Shown: positions 53,849-62,650 of the stretch, one piece after another
Position numbering within the stretch: the stretch's first letter is position 1
How the letters are laid out: each line of letters starts with the position of its first letter
Source: CALLPQ01 sp038531745
GTDB taxonomy: Bacteria; Pseudomonadota; Alphaproteobacteria; Caulobacterales; Parvularculaceae
Direction: 5' to 3'
DNA: 64,000 nt
Assembly: GCA_038531745.1 (NCBI GenBank)
Contig: JBCBBJ010000011.1
Location: 1 to 64,000 of the forward strand
The notes under the pieces: model-generated
What the model saw: the letters and a program-made list of their open reading frames with translations, nothing else
Databases searched by the model: none
Told to the model about the DNA's origin: nothing
Made by a program: the position numbers and the translations under genes

Positions 53849-54619
53849 TTAATCCCCGGTACTTACAAAGACTTCGGTGCCTTGATCACCGATCGCACTG
53901 GCATAGGGCTCTTCGGGAGAAATATCCGTGTAGAGCGCATCAATATCCGCAAAAGAACCGAATCGGATCATGGCGCGGCGTCCAAATTTGGAATGGTCAG
54001 CAACAAGCAAGGTGCGTTCAGCATTACGAAAAATGACTTTTGCTGTTTCGGTTTCGCGGGCGTCAAAATCAAGGAGCGAGCCGTCCTCAGCAATGCCACT
54101 GACCCCGACGATCCCAAAATCCAGCCGGAACTGCGCCATGTAGTCCGTCACTGATTGACCAACGATGCCCCCATCGCGATTGCGCACGATGCCGCCGGCG
54201 ACACAAACCTCAAAACTCTCATTCTCTGCGGCAATCCTTGCCACGTTGAGGTTGTTCGTCACGATGCGCAGGTTCTTATGATCAAGAAGGGCCTCCATCA
54301 CTGCTTCAGTCGTGGTGCCGATATTGATGAAGAGGGACGCCCCGTCATGAATGTGGGTTGCGACCAACTGGCCAATATGGTTCTTGCTGGTGGGGAAGAG
54401 CTTCTTACGCTCAGTATAAGGATTATTCTCTGTGCTGACATTTTTGCCTGCGCCCCCATGAAAGCGGGTGAGAAGATTGCGGTCACAAAGGTCATTGATA
54501 TCGCGTCTGATGGTTTGCGGTGTGACACCGAAGGCATCCACCATACCTTCGGTGGAAACGAACCCATGTTCGTCAACAAGATCGAGAATGGATTGCTGGC
54601 GCCGCGATAGTCCGTCCAT
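53849..54619 (-). CDS. glpR: Glycerol-3-phosphate repressor GlpR
   Basis: The 256-aa DeoR-family repressor has an N-terminal helix-turn-helix (GFVSTEGMVDAFGVTPQTIRRDINDL) and a sugar-phosphate sensor with NIGTTTEAV, RIVTNNLNVA and RDGGIVGQ. The order and wording of motifs (QFRLDFGIVGVSGI, DHSKFGRRAM) match E. coli GlpR. It is divergent from glpK, and sequences matching the E. coli GlpR operator lie in the shared gap and before glpD. Glycerol 3-phosphate should be the inducer. Confidence 0.93.
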   Translation of the reverse strand: MDGLSRRQQSILDLVDEHGFVSTEGMVDAFGVTPQTIRRDINDLCDRNLLTRFHGGAGKNVSTENNPYTERKKLFPTSKNHIGQLVATHIHDGASLFINIGTTTEAVMEALLDHKNLRIVTNNLNVARIAAENESFEVCVAGGIVRNRDGGIVGQSVTDYMAQFRLDFGIVGVSGIAEDGSLLDFDARETETAKVIFRNAERTLLVADHSKFGRRAMIRFGSFADIDALYTDISPEEPYASAIGDQGTEVFVSTGD

Positions 54620-54743
54620 TCAATTTGCTCCCAATACCGGTCCAAGTCTCTGTTTTTACTGATTATAATCAGATCGGCGTCCGTTCCCAGTGCCGTGAAC
54701 AGTCGGGCATATGGTTCTTGGCGAGGGCGCGACATTTTTGTCT

Positions 54744-54761
54744 ATGTTCGCAAACGAAAAT
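54744..54761 (+). promoter_or_regulatory. GlpR operator between glpR and glpK
   Basis: ATGTTCGCAAACGAAAAT is close to the palindrome ATGTTCG-N4-CGAACAT described for E. coli GlpR, with one mismatch. It is 102 bp before glpK and 125 bp before glpR, so it can repress both. Confidence 0.8.
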
Positions 54762-54862
54762 GGCGTACGAATCCAAAAAACCGGCGTGATCTGATCGATA
54801 AAAGACCGGTTTTCAGAGCGCACAAAGATGCTAGGCGCATTGATTGAGGGAAGGAAAGGTTC

Positions 54863-56350
54863 ATGGCTGAAAGGCACGCAATTCTCGCCATTGATCAGGG
54901 CACCACCAGCTCGCGGGCCATGGTGTTTGATAGTGCCGGCTCAATCCTCGCCGTGGCGCAGGCGGAGTTTCCGCAGATTTATCCCGATGCCGGTTGGGTC
55001 GAGCATGATCCGGAGGCGATCTGGAAAACGACAATCACCGCCGCAAAACAAGCCGTCGCGGAAGCGGGCGCCAAGGGTGACGATGTGAGCTGCGTGGGTA
55101 TCACCAACCAACGCGAAACGACGCTCGTCTGGGACCGAAAGACAGGGGAGCCAATCCATAATGCCATTGTCTGGCAAGACAGGCGGACTGCGCAAATTTG
55201 TGCCGACTTACGGGCGGCCGAACACTTGCCGCTCGTTCGGGAGCGCACTGGGCTTTTGCTTGACCCTTACTTTTCCGCCACGAAGATCGCATGGATCCTT
55301 GACCATGTGCCGGGCGCGCGCGCCAGAGCCGAAGCCGGAGAGTTAGCGTTTGGCACGGTTGACAGTTTTCTAATCTGGCGGCTCACAGAAGGCAAAGTGC
55401 ATGCCACCGATGCCACCAACGCCAGCCGCACCAGCCTTTTTAACATTCACACCAATGATTGGGACGAGGCGCTGCTGGCAATCTTCCGGGTACCGCGTGC
55501 CTGTCTCCCGCAGGTGAAAGACTGCGCCGCTGATTTTGGTATGACGGCGACGGCGCTCTTTGGCCGGCCTTTGCCCATCACTGGAGTGGCGGGGGACCAA
55601 CAGGCGGCAGCTATCGGTCAGGCGGGTTTTGCCGAAGGTGCGATCAAAAGCACCTACGGCACGGGGTGCTTTGTCCTCGTCAACACTGGGCAAAAGCCGG
55701 TGACGTCGGGCAATAATTTGCTGACGACCATTTCATATCGCTTAAACGGTGAAACAACTTACGCGCTGGAGGGATCGATTTTCTCCGCCGGGGCAAGTGT
55801 CCAGTGGCTGCGCGATGAACTTGGGATCATCAAAGATGCCCGTGAAACCGAAGCCTTGGCGCAATCGCTGGATGGTAATCAGGGGGTTTATGTTGTCCCC
55901 GCTTTTGCTGGTTTGGGTGCGCCCCATTGGCGGGCCGATGCGCGGGGTCTGATATGCGGTTTAAGCCGGGGTAGCGGGCGCGCGGCCATTGCCCGGGCGA
56001 CCCTCGAATCCGTTGCCTATCAAACCGCCGATCTTCTTTCGGCGATGCAGGCTGACGGTGTTGTCAACACAAATTTGCGGGTTGATGGCGGCATGGTTGC
56101 CAATGACTGGATGCTGCAATTTCTGGCCGACATTCTGCAAACCCCGGTAGAGCGCCCAACCATCATGGAAACAACGGCGCTGGGCGCAGCTTTTCTTGCC
56201 GGTTTACAGATGGGGTATTTTGATGGTCTCGACGACATTGCCCGGCGCTGGCAGCGCGATGTAATCATCCCGCCCACCATGAAAAAATCTGTGCGCGACG
56301 GTTTGCTGGCCGGCTGGCAGCAGGCGGTACGCCGTGCGCTTGCGCCCTGA
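54863..56350 (+). CDS. glpK: Glycerol kinase
   Basis: It phosphorylates glycerol to glycerol 3-phosphate. The 495-aa FGGY protein begins AERHAILAIDQGTTSSRAMVFD and contains TNQRETTLVWDRKTG, IHNAIVWQDRRT, GTVDSFLIWRLT and DGGMVANDWMLQF. The AAGGAAAGG site is just before the ATG at 54863. It heads glpK-GH36-galT-galK (53, 48 and -4 bp spacings), an unusual joining of glycerol and galactose genes in one operon. Confidence 0.96.
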   Translation: MAERHAILAIDQGTTSSRAMVFDSAGSILAVAQAEFPQIYPDAGWVEHDPEAIWKTTITAAKQAVAEAGAKGDDVSCVGITNQRETTLVWDRKTGEPIHNAIVWQDRRTAQICADLRAAEHLPLVRERTGLLLDPYFSATKIAWILDHVPGARARAEAGELAFGTVDSFLIWRLTEGKVHATDATNASRTSLFNIHTNDWDEALLAIFRVPRACLPQVKDCAADFGMTATALFGRPLPITGVAGDQQAAAIGQAGFAEGAIKSTYGTGCFVLVNTGQKPVTSGNNLLTTISYRLNGETTYALEGSIFSAGASVQWLRDELGIIKDARETEALAQSLDGNQGVYVVPAFAGLGAPHWRADARGLICGLSRGSGRAAIARATLESVAYQTADLLSAMQADGVVNTNLRVDGGMVANDWMLQFLADILQTPVERPTIMETTALGAAFLAGLQMGYFDGLDDIARRWQRDVIIPPTMKKSVRDGLLAGWQQAVRRALAP

Positions 56351-56403
56351 TTGAGCGACCAATATTTGATCCGTACTAGTCTTAATATTCGAAAGCTACG
56401 CCC

Positions 56404-58545
56404 ATGACACAGCCTGCCTATTTTGTTTTGAATGGGGCGCGGTCCACCCTGATCCTCAAAGCGGAGATCGGTACCAGCCCGAGCCTTGTGTATTGGGGTG
56501 AACGGTTGCGCGATGATACCGATGCGCAGTCCATCGATATGCTCCGTGCCCGTCAGGGGGCACGCGGGGTTGCGTCGCTTGAAGTGCCGATCTCGCTCTC
56601 GTGTGAACCAGGAACGGGCTATCTTGGCCCATCGGGATTAGAAGCCCACCGGGCGGGGCAAAGTTGGGCGGCCCTCCTGCGCACCACCGATGTTACCCAG
56701 ACCGAGACAATGATCAGTTTGACTGGTGCTGACGACCATCACGGCCTGACCATCCGGCACACCTTCACCATTGATCCCCATAGTGACGTTGTGGTCATGA
56801 ATACGAGCCTTGAAAATCATGGCGAGCAGCCGCTGACCCTCGATTGGATGGCGGTAATGTGTATTCCGGTGCAACGCGAATTCACCGAAATGGTCAGCTT
56901 TAGCGGGCGTTGGGCCAGTGAATTTGAAACGGACCGCTCCCCCATACCCTCGGGCGGATTTGTGGTGGAAAACCGGCGAGGGCGGACCTCCCATGACCGG
57001 TTCCCCGGGCTTATTCTGTGTACAGCACAAACTCAGGAACGTCGCGGGATCTGTCTCGGCCTTCATCTTGGCTGGAGCGGTAATCACCGGATGCGCGTTG
57101 ATCTTCTGGCCGATGGACGCGCTGTTGTGCAGGCCGGAGAATACTTCTTCCCGGGGGAGATGCATCTGGCCCCCGGCGAAACCTACGATACCCCTGATCT
57201 TTTTGCCCAGTTCAGCGCCACAGGTTTTAACGGGATGTCGGCCGGGTTTCACGATTACTACCACACTCATATGCGTGACCCGCATGTGGCCGCGCGCCCC
57301 CGGCCCGTGCACTACAACACGTGGGAGGGCATTTATTTTGACCACGATATGGAAACGCTCAGCACCCTTGTGGATCGTGCCGCCGATCTCGGCGTTGAAC
57401 GATTTGTACTTGATGATGGCTGGTTTCGCGGGCGACGCCACGATGCGGCGGGTCTTGGCGATTGGGTGGTTGATAAAACGGTGTACCCTGATGGCCTCCA
57501 GCCGCTCATTGACCAGGTAAATGGGCGCGGCATGGCATTTGGGCTCTGGGTTGAGCCGGAAATGGTGAACAAAGATAGCGATTTTTTCCGTGCTCACCCC
57601 GATTGGATCCTTGGTGCAGAACCGACGCCCCATGTGCCGTTCAGGAACCAATTTGTTGTGGACCTTGGCAACCCCGACGCCTTTGCCAATATCTTTAACC
57701 AGATCGACGCAATCTTGTGTGAATATCCAAAGATTGACTATCTCAAATGGGATATGAACCGCGACCTGTCGCATCCTGGCGGTCATGATGGGGCTGCGTC
57801 CGTCCACCGTCAGACGCGGGCGCTCTACGCGCTGATCGCTAAGCTGCGCAACAAGCATTCAGGCGTCGAGATTGAAAGCTGTTCGTCCGGCGGGGCGCGG
57901 GCGGATTTCGGTATTCTTCAGCACACAGACCGGATTTGGACATCGGACTCCAATGACGCCCTTGACCGGCAGCTCATTCAGCGGGGGGCGTCTTATTTCT
58001 TTCCGCTTTGCGTCTTGGGCGCCCATGTGGGGCCACGTGATTGCCATGTGACGGGACGGCATTTGTCCATGAAACTGCGGGCGGCCACAGCGTTATTTGG
58101 TCATATGGGTGTTGAGGCAGACCTGCTTGAAATGGATGAAGAGGATTGCGCGGCTCTGAAAGAAGCCATTGCGCTATACAAAAATAATCGGGAACTGATC
58201 CATGAGGGGCAGTTTATCCGGGTGGATGACGCGCCATGGCAAAATACTGTAGGCGTGATTGCCAAGGATGGGTCACGCGCGCTCTATTCCTGTGCGATCC
58301 TTCAGTCTATTCCCCATGTCTTACCGGGCGTAATGAAGTTTCACGGTCTCGATCCCGATCGGGTTTACCTGCTAAAGGTTGCTTGGCCTACGGAGGTTGA
58401 GACGCCCTATCAAATCCATCTTGAAACCTATGGCATGTTGCATGAAGGGTTGGAGGCGCGCGGCGATATCCTCAAACGGGTCGGTCTTCAACTGCCACTC
58501 ATGATGCCGGAATCCTGTCTCCTGTTCGAAGTCAATGCCATTTAA
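56404..58545 (+). CDS. Alpha-galactosidase, GH36
   Basis: The 713-aa enzyme hydrolyses terminal alpha-linked galactose. An N-terminal beta-supersandwich (about 1-300) precedes the barrel. The nucleophile is Asp450 in YLKWDMNRD and the acid/base is Asp515 in WTSDSNDALD. CSSGGARADF, next to the active site, is also present. Family length is about 700-730, so it is complete. There is no signal peptide, so it is cytoplasmic. The substrate must be imported. Its position between glpK and galT suggests galactosylglycerols. Confidence 0.94.
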   Translation: MTQPAYFVLNGARSTLILKAEIGTSPSLVYWGERLRDDTDAQSIDMLRARQGARGVASLEVPISLSCEPGTGYLGPSGLEAHRAGQSWAALLRTTDVTQTETMISLTGADDHHGLTIRHTFTIDPHSDVVVMNTSLENHGEQPLTLDWMAVMCIPVQREFTEMVSFSGRWASEFETDRSPIPSGGFVVENRRGRTSHDRFPGLILCTAQTQERRGICLGLHLGWSGNHRMRVDLLADGRAVVQAGEYFFPGEMHLAPGETYDTPDLFAQFSATGFNGMSAGFHDYYHTHMRDPHVAARPRPVHYNTWEGIYFDHDMETLSTLVDRAADLGVERFVLDDGWFRGRRHDAAGLGDWVVDKTVYPDGLQPLIDQVNGRGMAFGLWVEPEMVNKDSDFFRAHPDWILGAEPTPHVPFRNQFVVDLGNPDAFANIFNQIDAILCEYPKIDYLKWDMNRDLSHPGGHDGAASVHRQTRALYALIAKLRNKHSGVEIESCSSGGARADFGILQHTDRIWTSDSNDALDRQLIQRGASYFFPLCVLGAHVGPRDCHVTGRHLSMKLRAATALFGHMGVEADLLEMDEEDCAALKEAIALYKNNRELIHEGQFIRVDDAPWQNTVGVIAKDGSRALYSCAILQSIPHVLPGVMKFHGLDPDRVYLLKVAWPTEVETPYQIHLETYGMLHEGLEARGDILKRVGLQLPLMMPESCLLFEVNAI

Positions 58546-58593
58546 GCGTGTACTGATGATAAGATGGCAGGACAGACAGAAAAGGTAAATTAG

Positions 58594-59703
58594 GTGGATC
58601 GGCACGAAACAGTATCCAGAACCGTCAATGGTGCATGTGCCCATGTGCGGCGGGCGGAAAAGCCCGACGGGCGAGCACTCTTTGTCTATGGGCGCGGCCC
58701 CCATAACTTATCCATGGCCAGTGAAAATCTTGACGGGGGGCCGAAGGATGCGCAATTGCGTTGGCACCCTTTGCGTCAGGAATGGTCCGTCTACGCCGCA
58801 GGTCGACAAAATCGAACGTTCAAGCCGTCTCTGTCTGATGATCCGCTGGCACCCATGCGTAACTCCGTGGACGGATCGGCAATTGTGACGGAAATTCCAT
58901 TCGAGGATTTTGAGCTCGCCATTTTCGAGAACCGCTTTCCCAGCTTCGCTAGTTCGGGTGAGACGGAGCTCGGGTCACAAAGTGTGCTCACCGTGCCCAC
59001 CGGTGTGAAGACACGCGCCGCCACCGGGCGGTGTGAAGTTGTGGTCTATACCAGCGCCGCCACCGGTAGTCTTGCAACGCTCACTGACGACCGGCGGATA
59101 TTGTTGGTACAGGCATGGATTGATCGTTTTGCGGCGCTTTATCGGGGCGGCGCGCGGTTTGTCTTGCCTTTTGAAAATCGCGGCGATGCGGTTGGCGTAA
59201 CCCTGGCGCATCCGCACGGTCAGATTTATGCGTTTTCTATCATTCCCCGGGTTCAGCGCGACGCGGCGTCAGCGTTTGCATCGGGCTATAGTCTCGCCGA
59301 CGAGATGGGCCGGTGGGATGACTATATGGTTGCCGAAAAAGATGGGCTTGCGGTTTTTGCGCCGCCCTTCGCCCGGTTTCCGTTTGAGTTGTGGATTGCC
59401 CCTACGGCGCGGCGCGCGCATCTTGCCGACCATAGTGATCAGGAATTGACGGCGTTTGCCTGGCTGCTAGGGGAGGTGACCCGGCGGTATGACACCTATT
59501 TTGGCCGCGACACCCCCTACATGATGTCGGTACAGGCAAGCCCGGTGGACGCGCAGGATCATTGGCATTTTACAACACAGTTTTATCCACTCTTGCGCTC
59601 CCCCGATAAAATCAAATATCTCGCCACCGTTGAGCAAGCCACGGGGCTTTTCACGGTTGATGTCCTGCCGGAAGAAACGGCAAAAATATTTAGAGCGTTA
59701 TGA
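58594..59703 (+). CDS. galT: Galactose-1-phosphate uridylyltransferase
   Basis: This is a Leloir enzyme that exchanges UMP between UDP-glucose and galactose 1-phosphate. The 369-aa protein has VVYTS near 150, the catalytic LAHPHGQIYAF (the uridylylated histidine is the second of the pair), and FELWIAPTARRAHL. The start is GTG at 58594, 48 bp after GH36. Its stop codon overlaps the galK start (ATGATGA), which indicates coupled translation. galE and galM are not in the window. Confidence 0.95.
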   Translation: MDRHETVSRTVNGACAHVRRAEKPDGRALFVYGRGPHNLSMASENLDGGPKDAQLRWHPLRQEWSVYAAGRQNRTFKPSLSDDPLAPMRNSVDGSAIVTEIPFEDFELAIFENRFPSFASSGETELGSQSVLTVPTGVKTRAATGRCEVVVYTSAATGSLATLTDDRRILLVQAWIDRFAALYRGGARFVLPFENRGDAVGVTLAHPHGQIYAFSIIPRVQRDAASAFASGYSLADEMGRWDDYMVAEKDGLAVFAPPFARFPFELWIAPTARRAHLADHSDQELTAFAWLLGEVTRRYDTYFGRDTPYMMSVQASPVDAQDHWHFTTQFYPLLRSPDKIKYLATVEQATGLFTVDVLPEETAKIFRAL

Positions 59704-60788
59704 TGACCGGAATAGAAAACGAGCGGCACCAATGGATTGAGCGGGCCCTTGGCGCAGAGCCCCATGGACTGGCCATGGCCCATGGCCGGGTCAATCTCAT
59801 CGGGGAGCATATCGATTATCATGGCGGTACGGTGTTGCCCACGGCAATACCCAATCGCGCTGATGTGGGTGTGGTTTTGGGCACCGGTATTGATCACGAT
59901 ACTGTGTATGCGGACGGCTTTGGCCAAAGCGTTTCGCGTCCGCTTGATGATCCGGCAAACCATCATTGGTCTGACTATGTGGTGGGGGCCTTGCAACTGG
60001 CCCGCGCTGAGGGGTTGATTGAGGGCGGGGCGCGTCTTGCCACCGTAAGTGATGTGCCCCACGGGGCTGGTCTTTCCTCGTCGGCGGCCATCACGGTGGC
60101 CACCTTGAAAGCGATCCTGACCGCCGCGGGCCGGATGATTGACAATGTCCAAGTCTCGTTATGGGCGCAATCGATTGAGCATCACTATATCGGTATGCCT
60201 TGCGGGATCATGGATCAGATGGCGGTTGCCATCGCCACCCATGGTCAGGCGCTCTGTCTTGATACGGATAGTCTTGATTACACGCTGGTTGATTTGCCAG
60301 CGGACCATCGCTTTATGGTCGTTCATTCGGGGGTTAGCCGGCGGCTGGAAGATGGGCGGTATGCCGGGCGTCGACACGAATCAGAAGCCGCCGCGCAAGC
60401 GCTCGGCGTGCCTCAATTGTGCAAAATGAGTGATGAGGCGGCGGCGCGGATCGGGACGTTGGACCCGGTTTTGCAACGCCGCGCCCGCCACGTGCATTCC
60501 GAACATCGCCGGGTGCTCGATACGGTGACAGCGTTAAATGCGAGAGACTTTGCCGCGGTAGGCGCGCTTTTTGCGCAAAGCCACCGGTCCATGCGCGATG
60601 ATTTTGAGATGACAACCCCGCAGATTGATGCGTTGGTTGAGGGGGCGGTGGAAACCGGGGCCGTTGGCGCGCGGTTGACCGGCGGCGGCTTTGGGGGGTG
60701 TATCGTGGCACTTGTGCCTGCGGCTGCGGCCACGGACTGGTTTTCCGCGTTGGAACGGCGCTTTCCAGCGATATCGTTGGTGGCATAG
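59700..60788 (+). CDS. galK: Galactokinase
   Basis: The GHMP enzyme makes galactose 1-phosphate. The 362-aa sequence has the galactose motif GRVNLIGEHIDYHGGTVLP (about 31-49), the ATP loop PHGAGLSSSAAITVAT (about 121-136), and a C-terminal ARLTGGGFGGCIVALV. It overlaps galT by 4 bp. A gap of 140 bp with GlpR operators follows before glpD. Confidence 0.95.
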   Translation: MMTGIENERHQWIERALGAEPHGLAMAHGRVNLIGEHIDYHGGTVLPTAIPNRADVGVVLGTGIDHDTVYADGFGQSVSRPLDDPANHHWSDYVVGALQLARAEGLIEGGARLATVSDVPHGAGLSSSAAITVATLKAILTAAGRMIDNVQVSLWAQSIEHHYIGMPCGIMDQMAVAIATHGQALCLDTDSLDYTLVDLPADHRFMVVHSGVSRRLEDGRYAGRRHESEAAAQALGVPQLCKMSDEAAARIGTLDPVLQRRARHVHSEHRRVLDTVTALNARDFAAVGALFAQSHRSMRDDFEMTTPQIDALVEGAVETGAVGARLTGGGFGGCIVALVPAAAATDWFSALERRFPAISLVA

Positions 60789-60857
60789 GGCGGCAGCGCC
60801 CCTTGGTTTTCGGCGGTTTTCAGTCTCCATTGGCATAAAAGACACAGCCAAACGGCA

Positions 60858-60875
60858 ATGTTCGTTTTGGTGCAT
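60858..60875 (+). promoter_or_regulatory. Weak GlpR operator upstream of glpD
   Basis: ATGTTCGTTTTGGTGCAT has a perfect left half (ATGTTCG) and a partial right half (4 of 7). Its centre is 29 bp from the stronger site downstream, which would suit cooperative binding. Confidence 0.5.
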
Positions 60876-60886
60876 TGCACAATACA

Positions 60887-60904
60887 CTATTCGTTTGCGA
60901 ACAT
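60887..60904 (-). promoter_or_regulatory. Strong GlpR operator upstream of glpD
   Basis: Read on the minus strand it is ATGTTCGCAAACGAATAG, sharing 15 identical bases with the glpK operator. It ends 24 bp before the glpD start codon, where it would block RNA polymerase. Confidence 0.8.
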
Positions 60905-60928
60905 GGCGATCATCCCTATTTTGGCGGC

Positions 60929-62542
60929 ATGAGTGTAGCGCGACAGCAAAAACCGGTTGATATTCTGGTGATTGGCGGCGGCATTAACGGTGTCGGTATC
61001 GCCCGTGACGCGGTTGGGCGCGGCTACAGCGTCATTTTATGTGAGCGCGATGACTTCGCCGCGCACACCTCATCTGCCAGCACAAAATTGATCCATGGCG
61101 GCCTGCGCTATCTTGAGCAATATGAGTTTAAGCTAGTCCAGGAATCCTTAAATGAGCGGGAGCGCTTGCTTCGCGCGGCGCCGCACATCATCTGGCCGAT
61201 GCGATTTATCCTGCCGCATCACAAAGGGCTAAGACCGGCGTGGCTGCTGCGTCTTGGCCTGTTTCTTTACGATCATTTGGGCGGACGTAAAATGCTACCG
61301 CCCACAATGCGGCGGCGGTTTGCCGGTACCCGTGGGCCGGCAAATGATCACGCGCGGCCGGTAACGGACGCGTTTTTGGATGAAGAGTTCACGTTCGGCT
61401 TCGAATATTCCGATTGCTGGGTAGAGGATGCGCGCCTTGTGGTGCTCAACGCGCTTGATGCGAAAACGCGCGGCGCGCAAATGCGCCCGCGCACGGCTTG
61501 CAAAACCCTCGAGCGTCAAGACGGTTTGTGGCGTGTGCTATTGGAAGACGCCAACGGTGCCAAGCAGTGGGTCCTCGCCCGCAGCGTCGTCAATGCGGCG
61601 GGCCCGTGGGTTGATGATGTTTTGCGGCGACAAGGCGGTGAGCCCAACCGGCGCAACGCTGGCAATCTGCGCCTTGTAAAAGGCAGCCATATCGTCACCC
61701 GGCGGCTTTATGACGGTGATGAGGCCTTTATCTTTCAGCATACGGATGGGCGGATAGCCTTTACCATTCCCTACGAGCAGGATTTTACATTGATCGGCAC
61801 CACCGATCTCGGCTTTGAGGGCGATGCCGCCAACGTTGAAATCGACCAAGAAGAAATCTCTTATCTTTGTTCGTTGGTGAACACCTATTTGCATCAGTCA
61901 ATCTCCGCCGATGACGTTGTGTGGTCATATTCCGGGGTCCGTCCGCTTTTTGATGATCAGCAAGACAATGCCTCCGTTGTTACGCGCGACTATGTGTTTG
62001 ATATGAGTGACGAGGAAGCGGGCGCGCCGCTCCTGTCGATTTTTGGTGGTAAGATAACGACCTATCGAAAAATGGCTGAGCACGCAGTAGACCGTCTTAC
62101 CGGGCGGGTGCCGATAACCAACACGGGGGATCAACCGCGCGCGCCTTGGACACAAGATAAAACGTTACCGGGAGGGGATATTCCCGATGCTGACTTTGAT
62201 GGGTTTGTTGAAACCCAGCAAAAGCGATATCTGGGGTTTTCGGCCGCGCTGATCCGCCGCCTGGCGAGGGCTTATGGCACGCGGATGGACCTAATCCTGG
62301 ATGATCACGAAACTGATGAAGAATTGGGCAAGCAGTTTGGGGCGGGGCTCACCGAACGCGAATGCGCCTACCTGGTGGCCCATGAATTTGCTGCGAAACC
62401 GGAAGATATTATATGGCGGCGTTCAAAGCTGGGGCTGCATATGACCGGGGCTGAAATCAAAGCCTTTTCATCCTGGTTCGAACAAGCATATCCGATCGAA
62501 CGGGAAAAACCGAGCCGTTCGTCAACGAAATTTGGTACCTGA
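60929..62542 (+). CDS. glpD: Aerobic glycerol-3-phosphate dehydrogenase
   Basis: This flavoprotein at the inner membrane oxidises glycerol 3-phosphate to dihydroxyacetone phosphate and reduces ubiquinone. The FAD motif is VIGGGINGVGIARDA near the N-terminus. HTSSASTKLIHGGLRYLE, a family hallmark, follows, and the C-terminal DAO_C domain includes ITTYRKMAEHAVD. It is about 537 aa. I start at ATG 60929 because the strong GlpR operator lies just upstream; an earlier TTG at 60875 would put the operator inside the gene. It completes glycerol use started by GlpK. Confidence 0.95.
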   Translation: MSVARQQKPVDILVIGGGINGVGIARDAVGRGYSVILCERDDFAAHTSSASTKLIHGGLRYLEQYEFKLVQESLNERERLLRAAPHIIWPMRFILPHHKGLRPAWLLRLGLFLYDHLGGRKMLPPTMRRRFAGTRGPANDHARPVTDAFLDEEFTFGFEYSDCWVEDARLVVLNALDAKTRGAQMRPRTACKTLERQDGLWRVLLEDANGAKQWVLARSVVNAAGPWVDDVLRRQGGEPNRRNAGNLRLVKGSHIVTRRLYDGDEAFIFQHTDGRIAFTIPYEQDFTLIGTTDLGFEGDAANVEIDQEEISYLCSLVNTYLHQSISADDVVWSYSGVRPLFDDQQDNASVVTRDYVFDMSDEEAGAPLLSIFGGKITTYRKMAEHAVDRLTGRVPITNTGDQPRAPWTQDKTLPGGDIPDADFDGFVETQQKRYLGFSAALIRRLARAYGTRMDLILDDHETDEELGKQFGAGLTERECAYLVAHEFAAKPEDIIWRRSKLGLHMTGAEIKAFSSWFEQAYPIEREKPSRSSTKFGT

Positions 62543-62650
62543 GGAGGTAATAAAGGGTCGATCAGGGCTAAATAATAGCAACGAATTAATACACCCCTCT
62601 TTGGGGGCGGTTGCGTAACGAAAAAAAAATTGACTTAACAGGAGGAACGA

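Noticed and set aside
56638..57858. 406-codon open frame on the minus strand inside the GH36 gene
   Set aside because: It lies wholly within a complete alpha-galactosidase with intact catalytic residues. Long antisense frames are expected from the third-position GC bias. No family is recognised in it.
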